Assembly (NCBI GenBank): GCA_902800525.1
Contig: CADCEV010000016.1
Coordinates: forward strand, 25,312 to 89,311
Reading direction: 5' to 3'
Origin: an uncultured Bacteroidales bacterium
GTDB taxonomy: Bacteria; Bacteroidota; Bacteroidia; Bacteroidales; Paludibacteraceae
Length of the DNA stretch: 64,000 nt
Shown here: in pieces, positions 34,673 to 42,880 of the stretch
Layout of the letters: every line of letters begins with the position of its first letter
Position numbering within the stretch: position 1 is the stretch's first letter
Position numbers and translations under genes: made by a program
Notes under the pieces: model-generated
What the model saw: the letters and a program-made list of their open reading frames with translations, nothing else
Database searches by the model: none
What the model was told of the DNA's origin: nothing

Positions 34673-35355
34673 TAAAGTTCTTTAATAAAATTAGAAATAA
34701 TATCTGCCGTTTGATAATATCTCTTATTGGCTTGTAAAAAGCGAGGATGATTCGTCCTATATGCTTTAGGCATAAGGGGATTATCAAAACGTAACTCGTC
34801 CAACAATAAATCTTCACGTATTGGTACTTTATTAAATGTGCTTATTTCTTCTTTAATACGCCAATCATAAGTGCCTGTTAGAAAAATAATCAAATCAGGT
34901 TTTAAAATCTTTAATTCTTCCATCCATACTGGAAAATACTGTTTGGATAATTCATATATTTTATTATCACAGCCTGCTTTTTCGTATTTTCCAACTTTTA
35001 CAACATTCTGAAATATAAATCCAACGTCAAGATTGGATTTAGATAAGCGTCTATTAAAATTCCAATAAGGAGAGTTCGTTATTTTGACATCATATTTACT
35101 ATTATGCCAAATATTATTATCCATAAATTTATAGTACATCTGTTGTATATCTTGAACAGAAGTTGTATCCGGATTCCTTTTTCCCCATCCTTGAGTCTCT
35201 TGACCACATATCATAACACGTTTATTAGCCTCAATATATTGCTGAGGAACTTGAATTAAAAATGGGTAAGCACATCTTCCCATATAGGGTTTATACACAT
35301 TAGTAATAAAAGATTCCCAATACTTTTCATAAAGGTCTATTAAAGCGTCATTCAT
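34672..35355 (-). CDS. UDG-superfamily-like hypothetical protein
   Basis: 227 residues, AT-rich coding. RVMICGQETQGWG and LKPDLIIFLTGTYDW recall uracil-DNA-glycosylase-like folds (a G-Q-E-type first motif and a beta-strand ending in a Gly-rich turn), ending with RTNHPRFLQ where the family has its His motif. No catalytic residues can be confirmed. It begins 4 bp after the receiver-like gene and belongs to the same transcript. Its placement between AbiE and other accessory genes suggests a defence or mobile-element role; this is a guess. Confidence 0.45.
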   Translation of the reverse strand: MNDALIDLYEKYWESFITNVYKPYMGRCAYPFLIQVPQQYIEANKRVMICGQETQGWGKRNPDTTSVQDIQQMYYKFMDNNIWHNSKYDVKITNSPYWNFNRRLSKSNLDVGFIFQNVVKVGKYEKAGCDNKIYELSKQYFPVWMEELKILKPDLIIFLTGTYDWRIKEEISTFNKVPIREDLLLDELRFDNPLMPKAYRTNHPRFLQANKRYYQTADIISNFIKEL

Positions 35356-35359
35356 AATT

Positions 35360-35722
35360 TTAATGTGTTTTGATGTAATACTTGTGATAGTTATCCATTA
35401 AGTGTTGGATATTTTCTTTGCCAACAGGGTTTGAGGATTGAATATTGTATTCCGGAATGTCCAGATCATGCTCCATACAATAATCAACTACAAATTTAGC
35501 GCAATCATAGCCCGTTCGCTCATCGTAACTATCTTCTGCCAAATCATGATCGAAACAGATAGCATCGGGCAAGCCGTGCTGATGGATGTAATCGAAAAAA
35601 TCATCCACATACTGAATCCACACCACATGAACATCTCTGCCGATGGGTGAAAATACCAGCCAATCAACCCTTGGATCGTTCGGGTCACGGCAATCATCTA
35701 ACCATAATAATGTCTTTTTCAT
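35360..35722 (-). CDS. Cyclic-phosphate-processing receiver-domain-like protein
   Basis: 120 residues. A receiver-like acidic cluster LLWLDDCRDPND, then AICFDHDLAEDS, TGYDCAKFVVDYC and a final SSNPVGKENIQHLM. This order matches my memory of the cyclic-phosphate-processing receiver family found beside nucleotide-handling and phage genes. It has its own promoter and precedes the UDG-like gene. Cytosolic, function unproven. Confidence 0.65.
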   Translation of the reverse strand: MKKTLLWLDDCRDPNDPRVDWLVFSPIGRDVHVVWIQYVDDFFDYIHQHGLPDAICFDHDLAEDSYDERTGYDCAKFVVDYCMEHDLDIPEYNIQSSNPVGKENIQHLMDNYHKYYIKTH

Positions 35723-35806
35723 ACCTATAAAAATTTTGTTTTACGTATATAGGTATTTAAACCCTCGCCAAACGCCGTTTTTATTTTTGACCGTTATTTT
35801 CACCTG

Positions 35807-35838
35807 CAAAGTTACAACTTTTTATCGAATTATGCAAA
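35807..35838 (-). promoter_or_regulatory. Promoter of the receiver/UDG-like gene pair
   Basis: Leftward -7 TAACTTTG at 35807-35814, -33 TTTGCA at 35833-35838. Confidence 0.72.
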
Positions 35839-35863
35839 TAAATCTCTCTTTTTTCATGACATC

Positions 35864-35895
35864 CACAAAAAAATCTGCACTTTGCATGCAGATTT
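35864..35895 (-). terminator. Terminator after the aldo/keto reductase
   Basis: Stem AAATCTGCA (35871-35879) with TGCAGATTT (35887-35895), 7-base loop, followed on the minus strand by a run of seven T. Confidence 0.8.
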
Positions 35896-35914
35896 AATTA
35901 TTATAATACCTATT

Positions 35915-36763
35915 TCACACATTCGGGAATATGCCAAGAATACGGCGGAGATAGTTCGGGTCGTTGAAATCACGGAAACCGGTATCGCTTTGATTGAGCG
36001 GCGCAATCGCTTGCATATCTGCCTCGGAAAGCGCAAAATCAAACACATCGAAGTTCTCTGCCATGCGCGTTTTGTGGGTCGATTTAGGAATTGCCACGAT
36101 ACCACGCTGGATCAGCCAACGAAGTGCCACTTGTGCGGGCGACTTGCCGTATTGCGCACCTATCTGCGTCAGAACAGGGTTAGTTAGTAAATCCTGCGCA
36201 CCCTGCCCTATTGGTCCCCAAGCCATCATCTTTGTATCATAACGCGCCATCTCCGGTAAGATACCGTTCTGTTGCGCTAAAACACAGCATTGCAGCTGAT
36301 TAACCGCCGGCTTAATATCCACCGACGAAGCAAAATCATAGAACCGGCATGCCTGAAAATTACTTACTCCGATAGCCCGTGTCTTACCTTCTTTATACGC
36401 TTTCTCCATCGCACGCCACGAACCGAACACATCTCCGTAAGCCTGGTGGATAAGCAGCAGATCCACATAATCCGTTTTCAGTTTGCGGAGCGATTCTTCA
36501 ATACTCTTGGCGGCTCGTTCTTCTCCGGCGTTGGTGATCCACACTTTCGTCACTATAAACAATTCATCCCTCGGAATGCCCGACTTAATAATCGCCTCGC
36601 CCACTCCTTCTTCGTTACCGTAAGCCTGCGCGGTATCAATCATTCGATAACCGACTTCCAGCGCGTCGCTCACACATCTTTCCGCTTCCTGCGGCGCAAC
36701 CTTAAAAACTCCGTAACCCAAAACCGGCATCTCCACGCCGTTGTTCAATTTGATGGTTTCCAT
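35915..36763 (-). CDS. Aldo/keto reductase
   Basis: 282 residues; NADPH-dependent oxidoreductase of the AKR5-like group. The tetrad is visible: Asp and Tyr in MIDTAQAYGNEEGVG, Lys in FIVTKVWITN, His in DLLLIHQAYGD. The cofactor-binding C-terminal part has VAIPKSTHKTRMAENFDVFDF. Close to 2,5-diketo-gluconate-reductase-type enzymes, but the substrate is not predictable. Its start is 27 bp after the Bro-N remnant, and no promoter is seen between them. A terminator follows. Confidence 0.88.
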   Translation of the reverse strand: METIKLNNGVEMPVLGYGVFKVAPQEAERCVSDALEVGYRMIDTAQAYGNEEGVGEAIIKSGIPRDELFIVTKVWITNAGEERAAKSIEESLRKLKTDYVDLLLIHQAYGDVFGSWRAMEKAYKEGKTRAIGVSNFQACRFYDFASSVDIKPAVNQLQCCVLAQQNGILPEMARYDTKMMAWGPIGQGAQDLLTNPVLTQIGAQYGKSPAQVALRWLIQRGIVAIPKSTHKTRMAENFDVFDFALSEADMQAIAPLNQSDTGFRDFNDPNYLRRILGIFPNV

Positions 36764-37087
36764 AATGATAACTGTTTTATGATGTAGATCTTAATAGATT
36801 GAATAATACGGAAAAATACCCTGTAAATCAGCCATGTCAGTCAAACGCATCTTACCATCAGCCGCAGGTAATTTCAACTGGTAACAATTTGTTACCATTT
36901 CATTTCCCTCCTTTATAAGGCGGCCTTTTAGTACTTTCCAGTACTTGCGAGCTTGCTGATAGTCAATGCTTCCGGTTAACATTTGTACTATATCTATAAC
37001 CGAGAAATAGTACTTTTCCTGTTCTTCATCCCAAACGATTCGAACTTTCTTTCCTTCGAAAAGTTGTATGGCAAAATTATCTTCCAT
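36761..37087 (-). pseudogene. Bro-N (phage antirepressor-like) gene, frameshifted remnant
   Basis: Opening MEDNFAIQLFEGKKVRIVWDE... (given to residue 20) continues as a Bro-N domain: YYFSVIDIVQMLTGSIDYQQ, RKYWKVLKGRLIKEG, QLKLPAADGKMRLTDMAD. Intact relatives continue with a LLRLIQSIPS-type helix and a long C-terminal part. Here the reading frame ends at 36791 with GIFPYYSIY; a one-base shift in the T5 run near 36808-36812 restores FRIIQSI in another frame. About 170 residues of the usual protein are missing. A remnant of a mobile-element or phage-type gene. Confidence 0.7.
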
Positions 37088-37108
37088 GGTAAAATCCTTT
37101 TTATGGTG

Positions 37109-37141
37109 CAAAGGTACAAAAAATAATTAATATATGCAAAT
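37109..37141 (-). promoter_or_regulatory. Promoter of the Bro-N remnant/aldo-keto unit
   Basis: Leftward -7 TACCTTTG at 37109-37116 and -33 TTTGCA at 37136-37141. Confidence 0.7.
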
Positions 37142-37218
37142 TTATTTTTGTTTTTTGTGCATTTTCACTTTTGACTTTTGCGGCATTTTACTTCCTGTCA
37201 CACTATCTTATCTACATT

Positions 37219-37518
37219 TTATTTGTAAGCTTTGCCTTCTAGTAAAAGTTGGCGCTCTTTTTCAAGGGAGTCCGGGGTGTTACCCATAAAATCCATTAAA
37301 GTAAGGGACATTAAGAATTCTGCGGCTGCGTCAGAACATCCGAAATACTCTTTGGCTAATTCTACCCGGTTCTTACGCATGATGATTTCCTTGCTAAAAT
37401 GATTCCAAACCTCTTTGTCCAGAAGTTTCACTTTGATTTCATGCACTTCCATACGAAGTGCCACCTCTTCGGGTGTCAAACTTTTAGGAATGACGATGTT
37501 GTTTTTCCGCTTTGTCAT
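37219..37518 (-). CDS. Hypothetical small protein
   Basis: 99 residues, charged, no membrane segment or signal. Helical composition, with a hydrophobic stretch AAAEFLMSLTLMDFMG. Not recognised. It starts 11 bp after the PLD-like gene, so it is probably the last gene of the WYL/PLD operon. Confidence 0.5.
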   Translation of the reverse strand: MTKRKNNIVIPKSLTPEEVALRMEVHEIKVKLLDKEVWNHFSKEIIMRKNRVELAKEYFGCSDAAAEFLMSLTLMDFMGNTPDSLEKERQLLLEGKAYK

Positions 37519-37529
37519 AATATAGTGAA

Positions 37530-38051
37530 TTAAGAGTTGTTTATTCTATCGTGGCAAAAGTCTTTTCTTCCGCATTTGGCACAAAAAGTGCCTTCCCAGA
37601 TTTGGTCGAAGTGGCTCATGGCGGAGTCAATAAATCCCGGTTCGTCGGTGAGTATGCCTGCCTCGAAATTGCGGTTGGCTGCGGATTTCATGCCCATTCC
37701 GGCTCCTGTCATGTTTGCTGAACCAATATAGACAATCTCACTGTCGATGGCGATGATCTTCATGTGCACACGCGGACACAGCCGACGCTCCAGACGTTTC
37801 CAGAGCAGAGGGTATTTGTCGAAATCCTCACGAAAAGCCGTTCCTGGTTCTTTGGCATGAAGCAAACGCACCTCTACGCCGCGTTTCAGCAGATCGCGGA
37901 GTACTTGCAGAAAAGGCACGGCATCATCCTTACCCTGCATGACATACAGGTCTTTGAGATCCGCAGTTGCTATCCATAACAACCGCCTTGCTTTGCACAT
38001 CCGCGCAACGACCTCGGAATAATGCTCCGTATCGGCTACATAAGTGGTCAT
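37530..38051 (-). CDS. PLD-superfamily (HKD) protein
   Basis: 173 residues with a single phospholipase-D-type motif HMKIIAIDSEIVYIGSANMTG (H-x-K-x4-D, then GSANMT). One HKD motif means it works as a dimer, as in Nuc-type nucleases. The C-terminus has a Cys/His cluster (CAKCGRKDFCHD) that may bind zinc. Single-motif PLD proteins include nucleases. It overlaps the WYL regulator by 4 bp (ATGA). Nuclease activity is inferred. Confidence 0.75.
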   Translation of the reverse strand: MTTYVADTEHYSEVVARMCKARRLLWIATADLKDLYVMQGKDDAVPFLQVLRDLLKRGVEVRLLHAKEPGTAFREDFDKYPLLWKRLERRLCPRVHMKIIAIDSEIVYIGSANMTGAGMGMKSAANRNFEAGILTDEPGFIDSAMSHFDQIWEGTFCAKCGRKDFCHDRINNS

Positions 38052-38956
38052 GGCTTACTTTTTTCGTACAAAGTGAGGGTTTGGCGGATGATGGTGTGCA
38101 ATTCTTCGCGGACGGAGGTTGGAGAGAGGACTTCTAATTTCTCACGATGCCAGAGGAGTTGCTGATAGAAGTTATAGCACGGAACGAGATCCATTTCGAA
38201 GTCCGTCCATTCGTCGGTTCGTTCTATCTCGCGTTGCGATTCATGGATAGGCAATGCGCGAACGTAGTCGGCTTGCGTGCCATAAACGCGAATACGAATG
38301 GTAACGGGCACTTGTTCGTCGCTATGATTGATGCCAAAACTGCCTTTGAAATAGTCCTGCACGGAGATATTGGAGGACGGTTGCATTTCGTGCTCCGTAA
38401 GGGCTATGTTCTCCATGCGTTCGAGTGCAAAAACCGATTGTCCGTGGTGATGGTTGTCCGGCTCTGCCACCAGATACCAACGTCTTTCCCATGTGCGCAA
38501 GAAATAAGGGATTACCACCAAGCGTTTCTTGGTCTGCTTGTTGAACGACCAATAGTCGAACTCAATGCCTTTGCCTGCGTCGATGGCTTCCAGTATAGGC
38601 TGCACGTTCGCAATGCCGGTTGGAGAATCGGTAAGCATGATCCGGTCACGGTGCTTGATAGCCAACTCGGACATGCCTTCGATATGGAATGCCGAAAGCA
38701 GATACTCGTAGAGCGACTGATTTCCTTTGTTATAGACGTTCTTGATCAGGTAGTATTTCTGGGTGGCGGCATTGTACTCGATGTAGCAAGGGAAATTGAG
38801 CAGAATATAATCCTTGTACCGCAAGAACGTGCGTGGCTGAATATCGCTCTCGTACTGCGACGAATAGCGATAGTGCTCATTGATCTCTTTGAGCGTCATC
38901 GGTCCTCTGCGTTCAAGCAGGTCGATGAGATACAGGCATTTCTGAAGTTTGGACAT
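38048..38956 (-). CDS. WYL-domain transcriptional regulator
   Basis: 302 residues. N-terminal HTH (LLERRGPMTLKEINEHYRY), then a WYL domain (about 120-230) with KGIEFDYWSFNKQTKKR, VIPYFLRTWERRWYLVAEPD and ALERMENIALTE, and a C-terminal WCX-like part. WYL proteins regulate defence and DNA-damage genes and bind nucleic-acid-type ligands. It sits one base after the Cys-rich protein gene and overlaps the PLD gene by 4 bp, so it likely controls this operon. Confidence 0.85.
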   Translation of the reverse strand: MSKLQKCLYLIDLLERRGPMTLKEINEHYRYSSQYESDIQPRTFLRYKDYILLNFPCYIEYNAATQKYYLIKNVYNKGNQSLYEYLLSAFHIEGMSELAIKHRDRIMLTDSPTGIANVQPILEAIDAGKGIEFDYWSFNKQTKKRLVVIPYFLRTWERRWYLVAEPDNHHHGQSVFALERMENIALTEHEMQPSSNISVQDYFKGSFGINHSDEQVPVTIRIRVYGTQADYVRALPIHESQREIERTDEWTDFEMDLVPCYNFYQQLLWHREKLEVLSPTSVREELHTIIRQTLTLYEKSKP

Positions 38957-38957
38957 A

Positions 38958-40229
38958 TTATGAGAATTCGTATTTTACTTTGCTCTTTTCGTCTATGGTA
39001 AGGGATAAACCGGAGAAATCTAAATTATCTATATGAGCGAAAAACACATCTTTTTTATAGCCTTTTGCAAAATCAAGGTATATTCTTTGAGGCAGTATAT
39101 AGTCATCTGTTTGTTTATTATAACCTTGTATGTCTAATGTTTTTGCTCCCAAAAAGAACAGACACCCAGGTTCTTCTATGTCAAATGAGTTATTAGGTAT
39201 GAGAAAATTCTGTTTCTTACTACGACGAATTATCGTAACATTTACAAATTTATCTTCAGGAAGAGCTCTTTCTTTCTCCTTTTTTTGCAATTTATTATAT
39301 ACTTCACAATATTTGCTAAGAGTTTTGTGATACAATGGATATGAAGCACATTCGCTATATAGTGTTTCAAGAAAATCTTTGTGCATTTCCATTAACTGCA
39401 AATGGTTCGACTTAGGCATCATAATTGCGCTTATGTAGTTTTGTGCCTCGCTTATTTCATTTTCCCCAGCATTTCTATATGTTTGTATTTGAACGCATGT
39501 ATCATATCTATTGCAAAAACAAGTTCTGCATTTATTACGTCTCACATTACACCCTTCACAATCTTCATCACAATCTGGGTCACAATGACTATAGTCCCAG
39601 CCATCACAACTTCCACACAAACTATTTGTAGGAATTTCTTGTAAATAAGACCATCTATGCAAAATAAGTCGCTTAAGTTCTTTGATGGTTATACGTTCTT
39701 TCGGAGACCAACTCAAAGCATAACGTTTCTTATTTAATAATATCAAAAGGTCACTCCCTGCCGTGGTTATTATTAGATCTTTCTCTTGAAAAACATGCTT
39801 ATTATCATTCGTGTCGTATAATACTATTTCCTGACTGCCATTTTTGTCAAAAAAACGATTTGTTGTTTCATTTTTCGGAATAGGCTCTCCTAAAACGAAC
39901 CACGACTGAAATTCTATAGGTATTGGAATTATACAATCTCTATCATATTTTACTCGTGAAATTCGTGCGATGTGCTTAGCCTTAAACCATGCGTACAAAT
40001 TTTTATCTTCATCCTTTAAAATATACACACTATCTTTTAAGAAGGACTCATAGAAAGTCGCAACATCTTCAGAAACTATGCCGCTTTCACCAGAGAATGT
40101 TTGTTGAAATGTTTTCTCAAGTAACTCATTGAGTTTTGCAGCTTCTTCAATAAATCTTTTTTCTGGGTACATATTCTGTTTGTCACCAGAATAATATCCA
40201 ACTAATTTTAATTTAATGTCAAAATTCAT
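38958..40229 (-). CDS. Cys-rich hypothetical protein
   Basis: 423 residues, AT-rich, no signal peptide. A dense Cys cluster at about residues 205-245 (CGSCDGWDYSHCDPDCDED then CEGCNVRRNKCRTCFCN) has at least ten Cys plus a His, suggesting several zinc or other metal sites. The flanks are not recognised. It is followed one base later by the WYL regulator. The 93-bp gap upstream carries only a weak promoter (TAACTTTA), so it may be read through from the genes above. Confidence 0.55.
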   Translation of the reverse strand: MNFDIKLKLVGYYSGDKQNMYPEKRFIEEAAKLNELLEKTFQQTFSGESGIVSEDVATFYESFLKDSVYILKDEDKNLYAWFKAKHIARISRVKYDRDCIIPIPIEFQSWFVLGEPIPKNETTNRFFDKNGSQEIVLYDTNDNKHVFQEKDLIITTAGSDLLILLNKKRYALSWSPKERITIKELKRLILHRWSYLQEIPTNSLCGSCDGWDYSHCDPDCDEDCEGCNVRRNKCRTCFCNRYDTCVQIQTYRNAGENEISEAQNYISAIMMPKSNHLQLMEMHKDFLETLYSECASYPLYHKTLSKYCEVYNKLQKKEKERALPEDKFVNVTIIRRSKKQNFLIPNNSFDIEEPGCLFFLGAKTLDIQGYNKQTDDYILPQRIYLDFAKGYKKDVFFAHIDNLDFSGLSLTIDEKSKVKYEFS

Positions 40230-40322
40230 AATAATTATATTTTAAGTACTAGTGTTGCAATATTTAAAGTTATAACAATTTGTCAATAAGATATAGGCTA
40301 TTTTGAAGCTTGGACATAGTGA

Positions 40323-41900
40323 TCAAGTGATACAAATTAGTAAAATTATACAACTTACCAAAACAACTACTATGAGAGTAAACACGATAGTCGACCAAAT
40401 CCATCGTTTTTCAATACGGTTAATTATTCTCAAAATCATAGGTTGAGCTTCCGATAATCTAACCTTCGGTCGTTCTCTAACTACCACGGAAAAATAATAA
40501 TCTAATGTTTCCATTACAAAGCGCACACGCGCAAAATCATTAGGACATTGGTGTAATGCGTAGAAGAAATCTTGATTTATCACATTCTCACTTGCTATTG
40601 CCCTCATACAATGTTCAAATTCTTCTTCTGTTTGAATCATATAATCGTGACTTAATTGTAATAATGCTACTTGAATAATCGGCATAAGCTTTTCTGAATC
40701 ATCTTTTATAACTTGATCCATTATAAATTTTGTTGCCTTTTCCCCTCCAATTGTTCCAACAAGTCCCATAGCTAAGGAACCTACCGGACCGCCTGCAGCT
40801 AACCCAACAGCCATTCCACCCATTCCAGCGGCAAAACTGCCTCCTAAAACGACAAGGTTCTTCAGAAATTGAGGACCTGAAATTTTCTTAGATACAACGA
40901 ATCTCCATGCATCCGGCAAGGTAGTAACCACAAAAAGTATGGTATTCAATATAGAACTAGACTTTAATAACTTTGATGTTGTTTTTTTTGCTGCGTCACT
41001 AGTCGCTGCTTTCCCAAATGCTGGACTGACTATGTTTTGAATCATTTTTTTACCAGCTTTTGTTTTATAAATATAATTAGCTAGTTTCTGGTAAGTAGCA
41101 ATATCTCTCCCAAATTTAGTCCTTAAAATTTGTGACGTGGCCATACTCGCTCCTAACGCTATTGTCCCATTTTTGATACCATTTACAACAGATTGTTCGA
41201 TGGCATTTTTAACATCCTCTTTGCTCTTGCAGTTAAAAATTAGTGACATACCTAAATAAACCGTGAAAGATATGCCAAAAGAAGATAACGCCGATACTGT
41301 TTGCGTCTTGGCGTCAAACAATAAAGAGTCAATATTTCCTGCCTTTGCAATATTTTTTGCTTGTTTGTAGGTCACAGAACCTTTCTTGATAATCTTGCCT
41401 GCGTCATTAGGGTCTGTAAATCCTGGAACTTTTCCGTCTGCTATTTTTTGTCCCATTTCTTTAAGAGCATCCGGATGTTGGTCGGCAGGAACTTCTAAAA
41501 CCTGTCCATTATATTTATAGAGACCATCTTCTCCAAATCCAGCCCTTACACTCTGCTTTGCAGTTTTATAATACTTAGTTTGTATCTGTCTTCCGCCTAC
41601 AATTCTATCTGGGCCAGACAACGAGTTATCCCGCCCGCTCAATGTGACTTTTTTACCATGCCACATATCAGATAAAGCATTAGCATCTTCCGCCGCATAC
41701 CCGTGACCACACAAACCATTAGGACCGCACTTATATTTCATCCATTGTGTATTGCATTCCAATTGATATGCTGACAAACCACTATGAATAGGGGTAGTAT
41801 TGCCACCCGCTAAGTCAATGTATGAACAATGAAAACAGCTTGGGCACACGAGTTCATCCTCATGCAACTCTTTTCTACAATGTAGACAATAATGTTTCAT
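40323..41900 (-). CDS. Zinc-ribbon, glycine-zipper membrane protein
   Basis: 525 residues. The N-terminus has a zinc ribbon (YCLHCRKELHEDELVCPSC). The middle has hydrophobic segments and a glycine-zipper stretch (GGSFAAGMGGMAVGLAAGG, about 380-400), continuing with GSLAMGLVGTIGGE. The C-terminus ends in one strong transmembrane helix (WSTIVFTLIVVVLVSCIILL). Not recognised as a known family. Its start overlaps the YaaW-like gene upstream by 4 bp (ATGA), so the two are made together. Glycine zippers favour membrane insertion or pore-like assembly, which is inference here. Confidence 0.6.
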   Translation of the reverse strand: MKHYCLHCRKELHEDELVCPSCFHCSYIDLAGGNTTPIHSGLSAYQLECNTQWMKYKCGPNGLCGHGYAAEDANALSDMWHGKKVTLSGRDNSLSGPDRIVGGRQIQTKYYKTAKQSVRAGFGEDGLYKYNGQVLEVPADQHPDALKEMGQKIADGKVPGFTDPNDAGKIIKKGSVTYKQAKNIAKAGNIDSLLFDAKTQTVSALSSFGISFTVYLGMSLIFNCKSKEDVKNAIEQSVVNGIKNGTIALGASMATSQILRTKFGRDIATYQKLANYIYKTKAGKKMIQNIVSPAFGKAATSDAAKKTTSKLLKSSSILNTILFVVTTLPDAWRFVVSKKISGPQFLKNLVVLGGSFAAGMGGMAVGLAAGGPVGSLAMGLVGTIGGEKATKFIMDQVIKDDSEKLMPIIQVALLQLSHDYMIQTEEEFEHCMRAIASENVINQDFFYALHQCPNDFARVRFVMETLDYYFSVVVRERPKVRLSEAQPMILRIINRIEKRWIWSTIVFTLIVVVLVSCIILLICIT

Positions 41901-42715
41901 GCAAAGAATTCAAATATGTTTTTTCGTCCTTTATCCGTATTATAACGCAAATACACAATAGCCAACACTGCAGGAACAATTACCCGATATGCAGGACCAG
42001 AAACTGCGATAGATTCAATTGCTTTCATAACGGTTTTCTCGTTAACTATTTCGGCAATGTGAAAAATATCCTCTTCCGCCATGTTATCTATGGATGTAAT
42101 ACAAACTTTTTGAATTAAATATCGTTCAACCAAAGCTGTAGAATTCCCCTTATTATAATTCACTTCGGCTCTATCACATACAGCCTCCAATATGTCACGA
42201 TATTTTATATTATTTTCGGCTAAGCCTATCCGCCTAAAAAAATTCTTAAAAGAGCCGCCTCCATAGTCGTAAAACTCTTTCTTTATAAGAGGAATTAATT
42301 TTTTCATATTATGCGGATAATTTTCTATGTATAGATCATTTACACTCATTAATTCCGTTACTCGGTACTCTCCTTTTTCGTCTTTAGTAAGAATATCACA
42401 TAATAATTTTAATTGCTCATCAGTACACTGATTCAAGAAATCTAAATCTCTATCAATAATTATATAACTATTAAATTGTTCAACAACGACACTTAAATCT
42501 GACTCTAAATCACTTTCAAAATCTTCTTTTAAATATCCCCATAACTCGACATCAGAAAATTTAGTTATAAGTGCTTCTCGTAACTCTTTACTAATGTCTT
42601 CATATTCTTTCTTTAGAAACATTACATTTTCATGGTCTACCATGTTTTTTTCTGCTCGTCTGATTTGTTCAGACAATTCTTCTAATCTCCCATTCAACTC
42701 ATTAATACGTTGCAT
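41897..42715 (-). CDS. YaaW/UPF0174-family protein (first copy)
   Basis: 272 residues. An N-terminal coiled coil (about 4-50) is followed by the YaaW-type core: DLDFLNQCTDEQLKLLCDIL, KGEYRVTELMSVN, IKKEFYDYGGGSFKNFFR and a C-terminal GPAYRVIVPAVLAIVYLR that could be membrane-associated. The paralogue at 43653 shares this layout. YaaW proteins are poorly characterised. The ATG at 42715 was chosen; the codon two positions before is a weak TTG. It has its own promoter and is coupled by ATGA to the zinc-ribbon membrane protein. Confidence 0.68.
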   Translation of the reverse strand: MQRINELNGRLEELSEQIRRAEKNMVDHENVMFLKKEYEDISKELREALITKFSDVELWGYLKEDFESDLESDLSVVVEQFNSYIIIDRDLDFLNQCTDEQLKLLCDILTKDEKGEYRVTELMSVNDLYIENYPHNMKKLIPLIKKEFYDYGGGSFKNFFRRIGLAENNIKYRDILEAVCDRAEVNYNKGNSTALVERYLIQKVCITSIDNMAEEDIFHIAEIVNEKTVMKAIESIAVSGPAYRVIVPAVLAIVYLRYNTDKGRKNIFEFFA

Positions 42716-42784
42716 ATACAAGATATTTAATTTTTCAAGTTATTTGTTCTGCATGGAACTTTTTATGCAGGCATTCATTGCCTG

Positions 42785-42880
42785 CAAAGGTACAACTTTT
42801 TTCTGAAATATACAAATTTTTTTTAGATTTTATAGTTAAATAGACTATTTTTTTGCAATAAGCCGCCTTTCTGCATATTT
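42785..42880 (-). promoter_or_regulatory. Promoter of the first YaaW operon, with upstream element
   Basis: Leftward -7 TACCTTTG at 42785-42792, -33 TTTGTA near 42812-42817, spacer CAGAAAAAAGTTG. Further upstream, 42838-42870 holds the element with minus-strand core TTATTGCAAAAAAATAGTC, also present upstream of the tRNA promoter. It overlaps the last codons of the M48 gene. Confidence 0.65.

Noticed and set aside
33388-35781. 13-bp inverted pair AAAAACGGCGTTT as ends of a mobile element
   Set aside because: Many 13-bp matches are expected by chance in 64 kb, and no transposase lies between.
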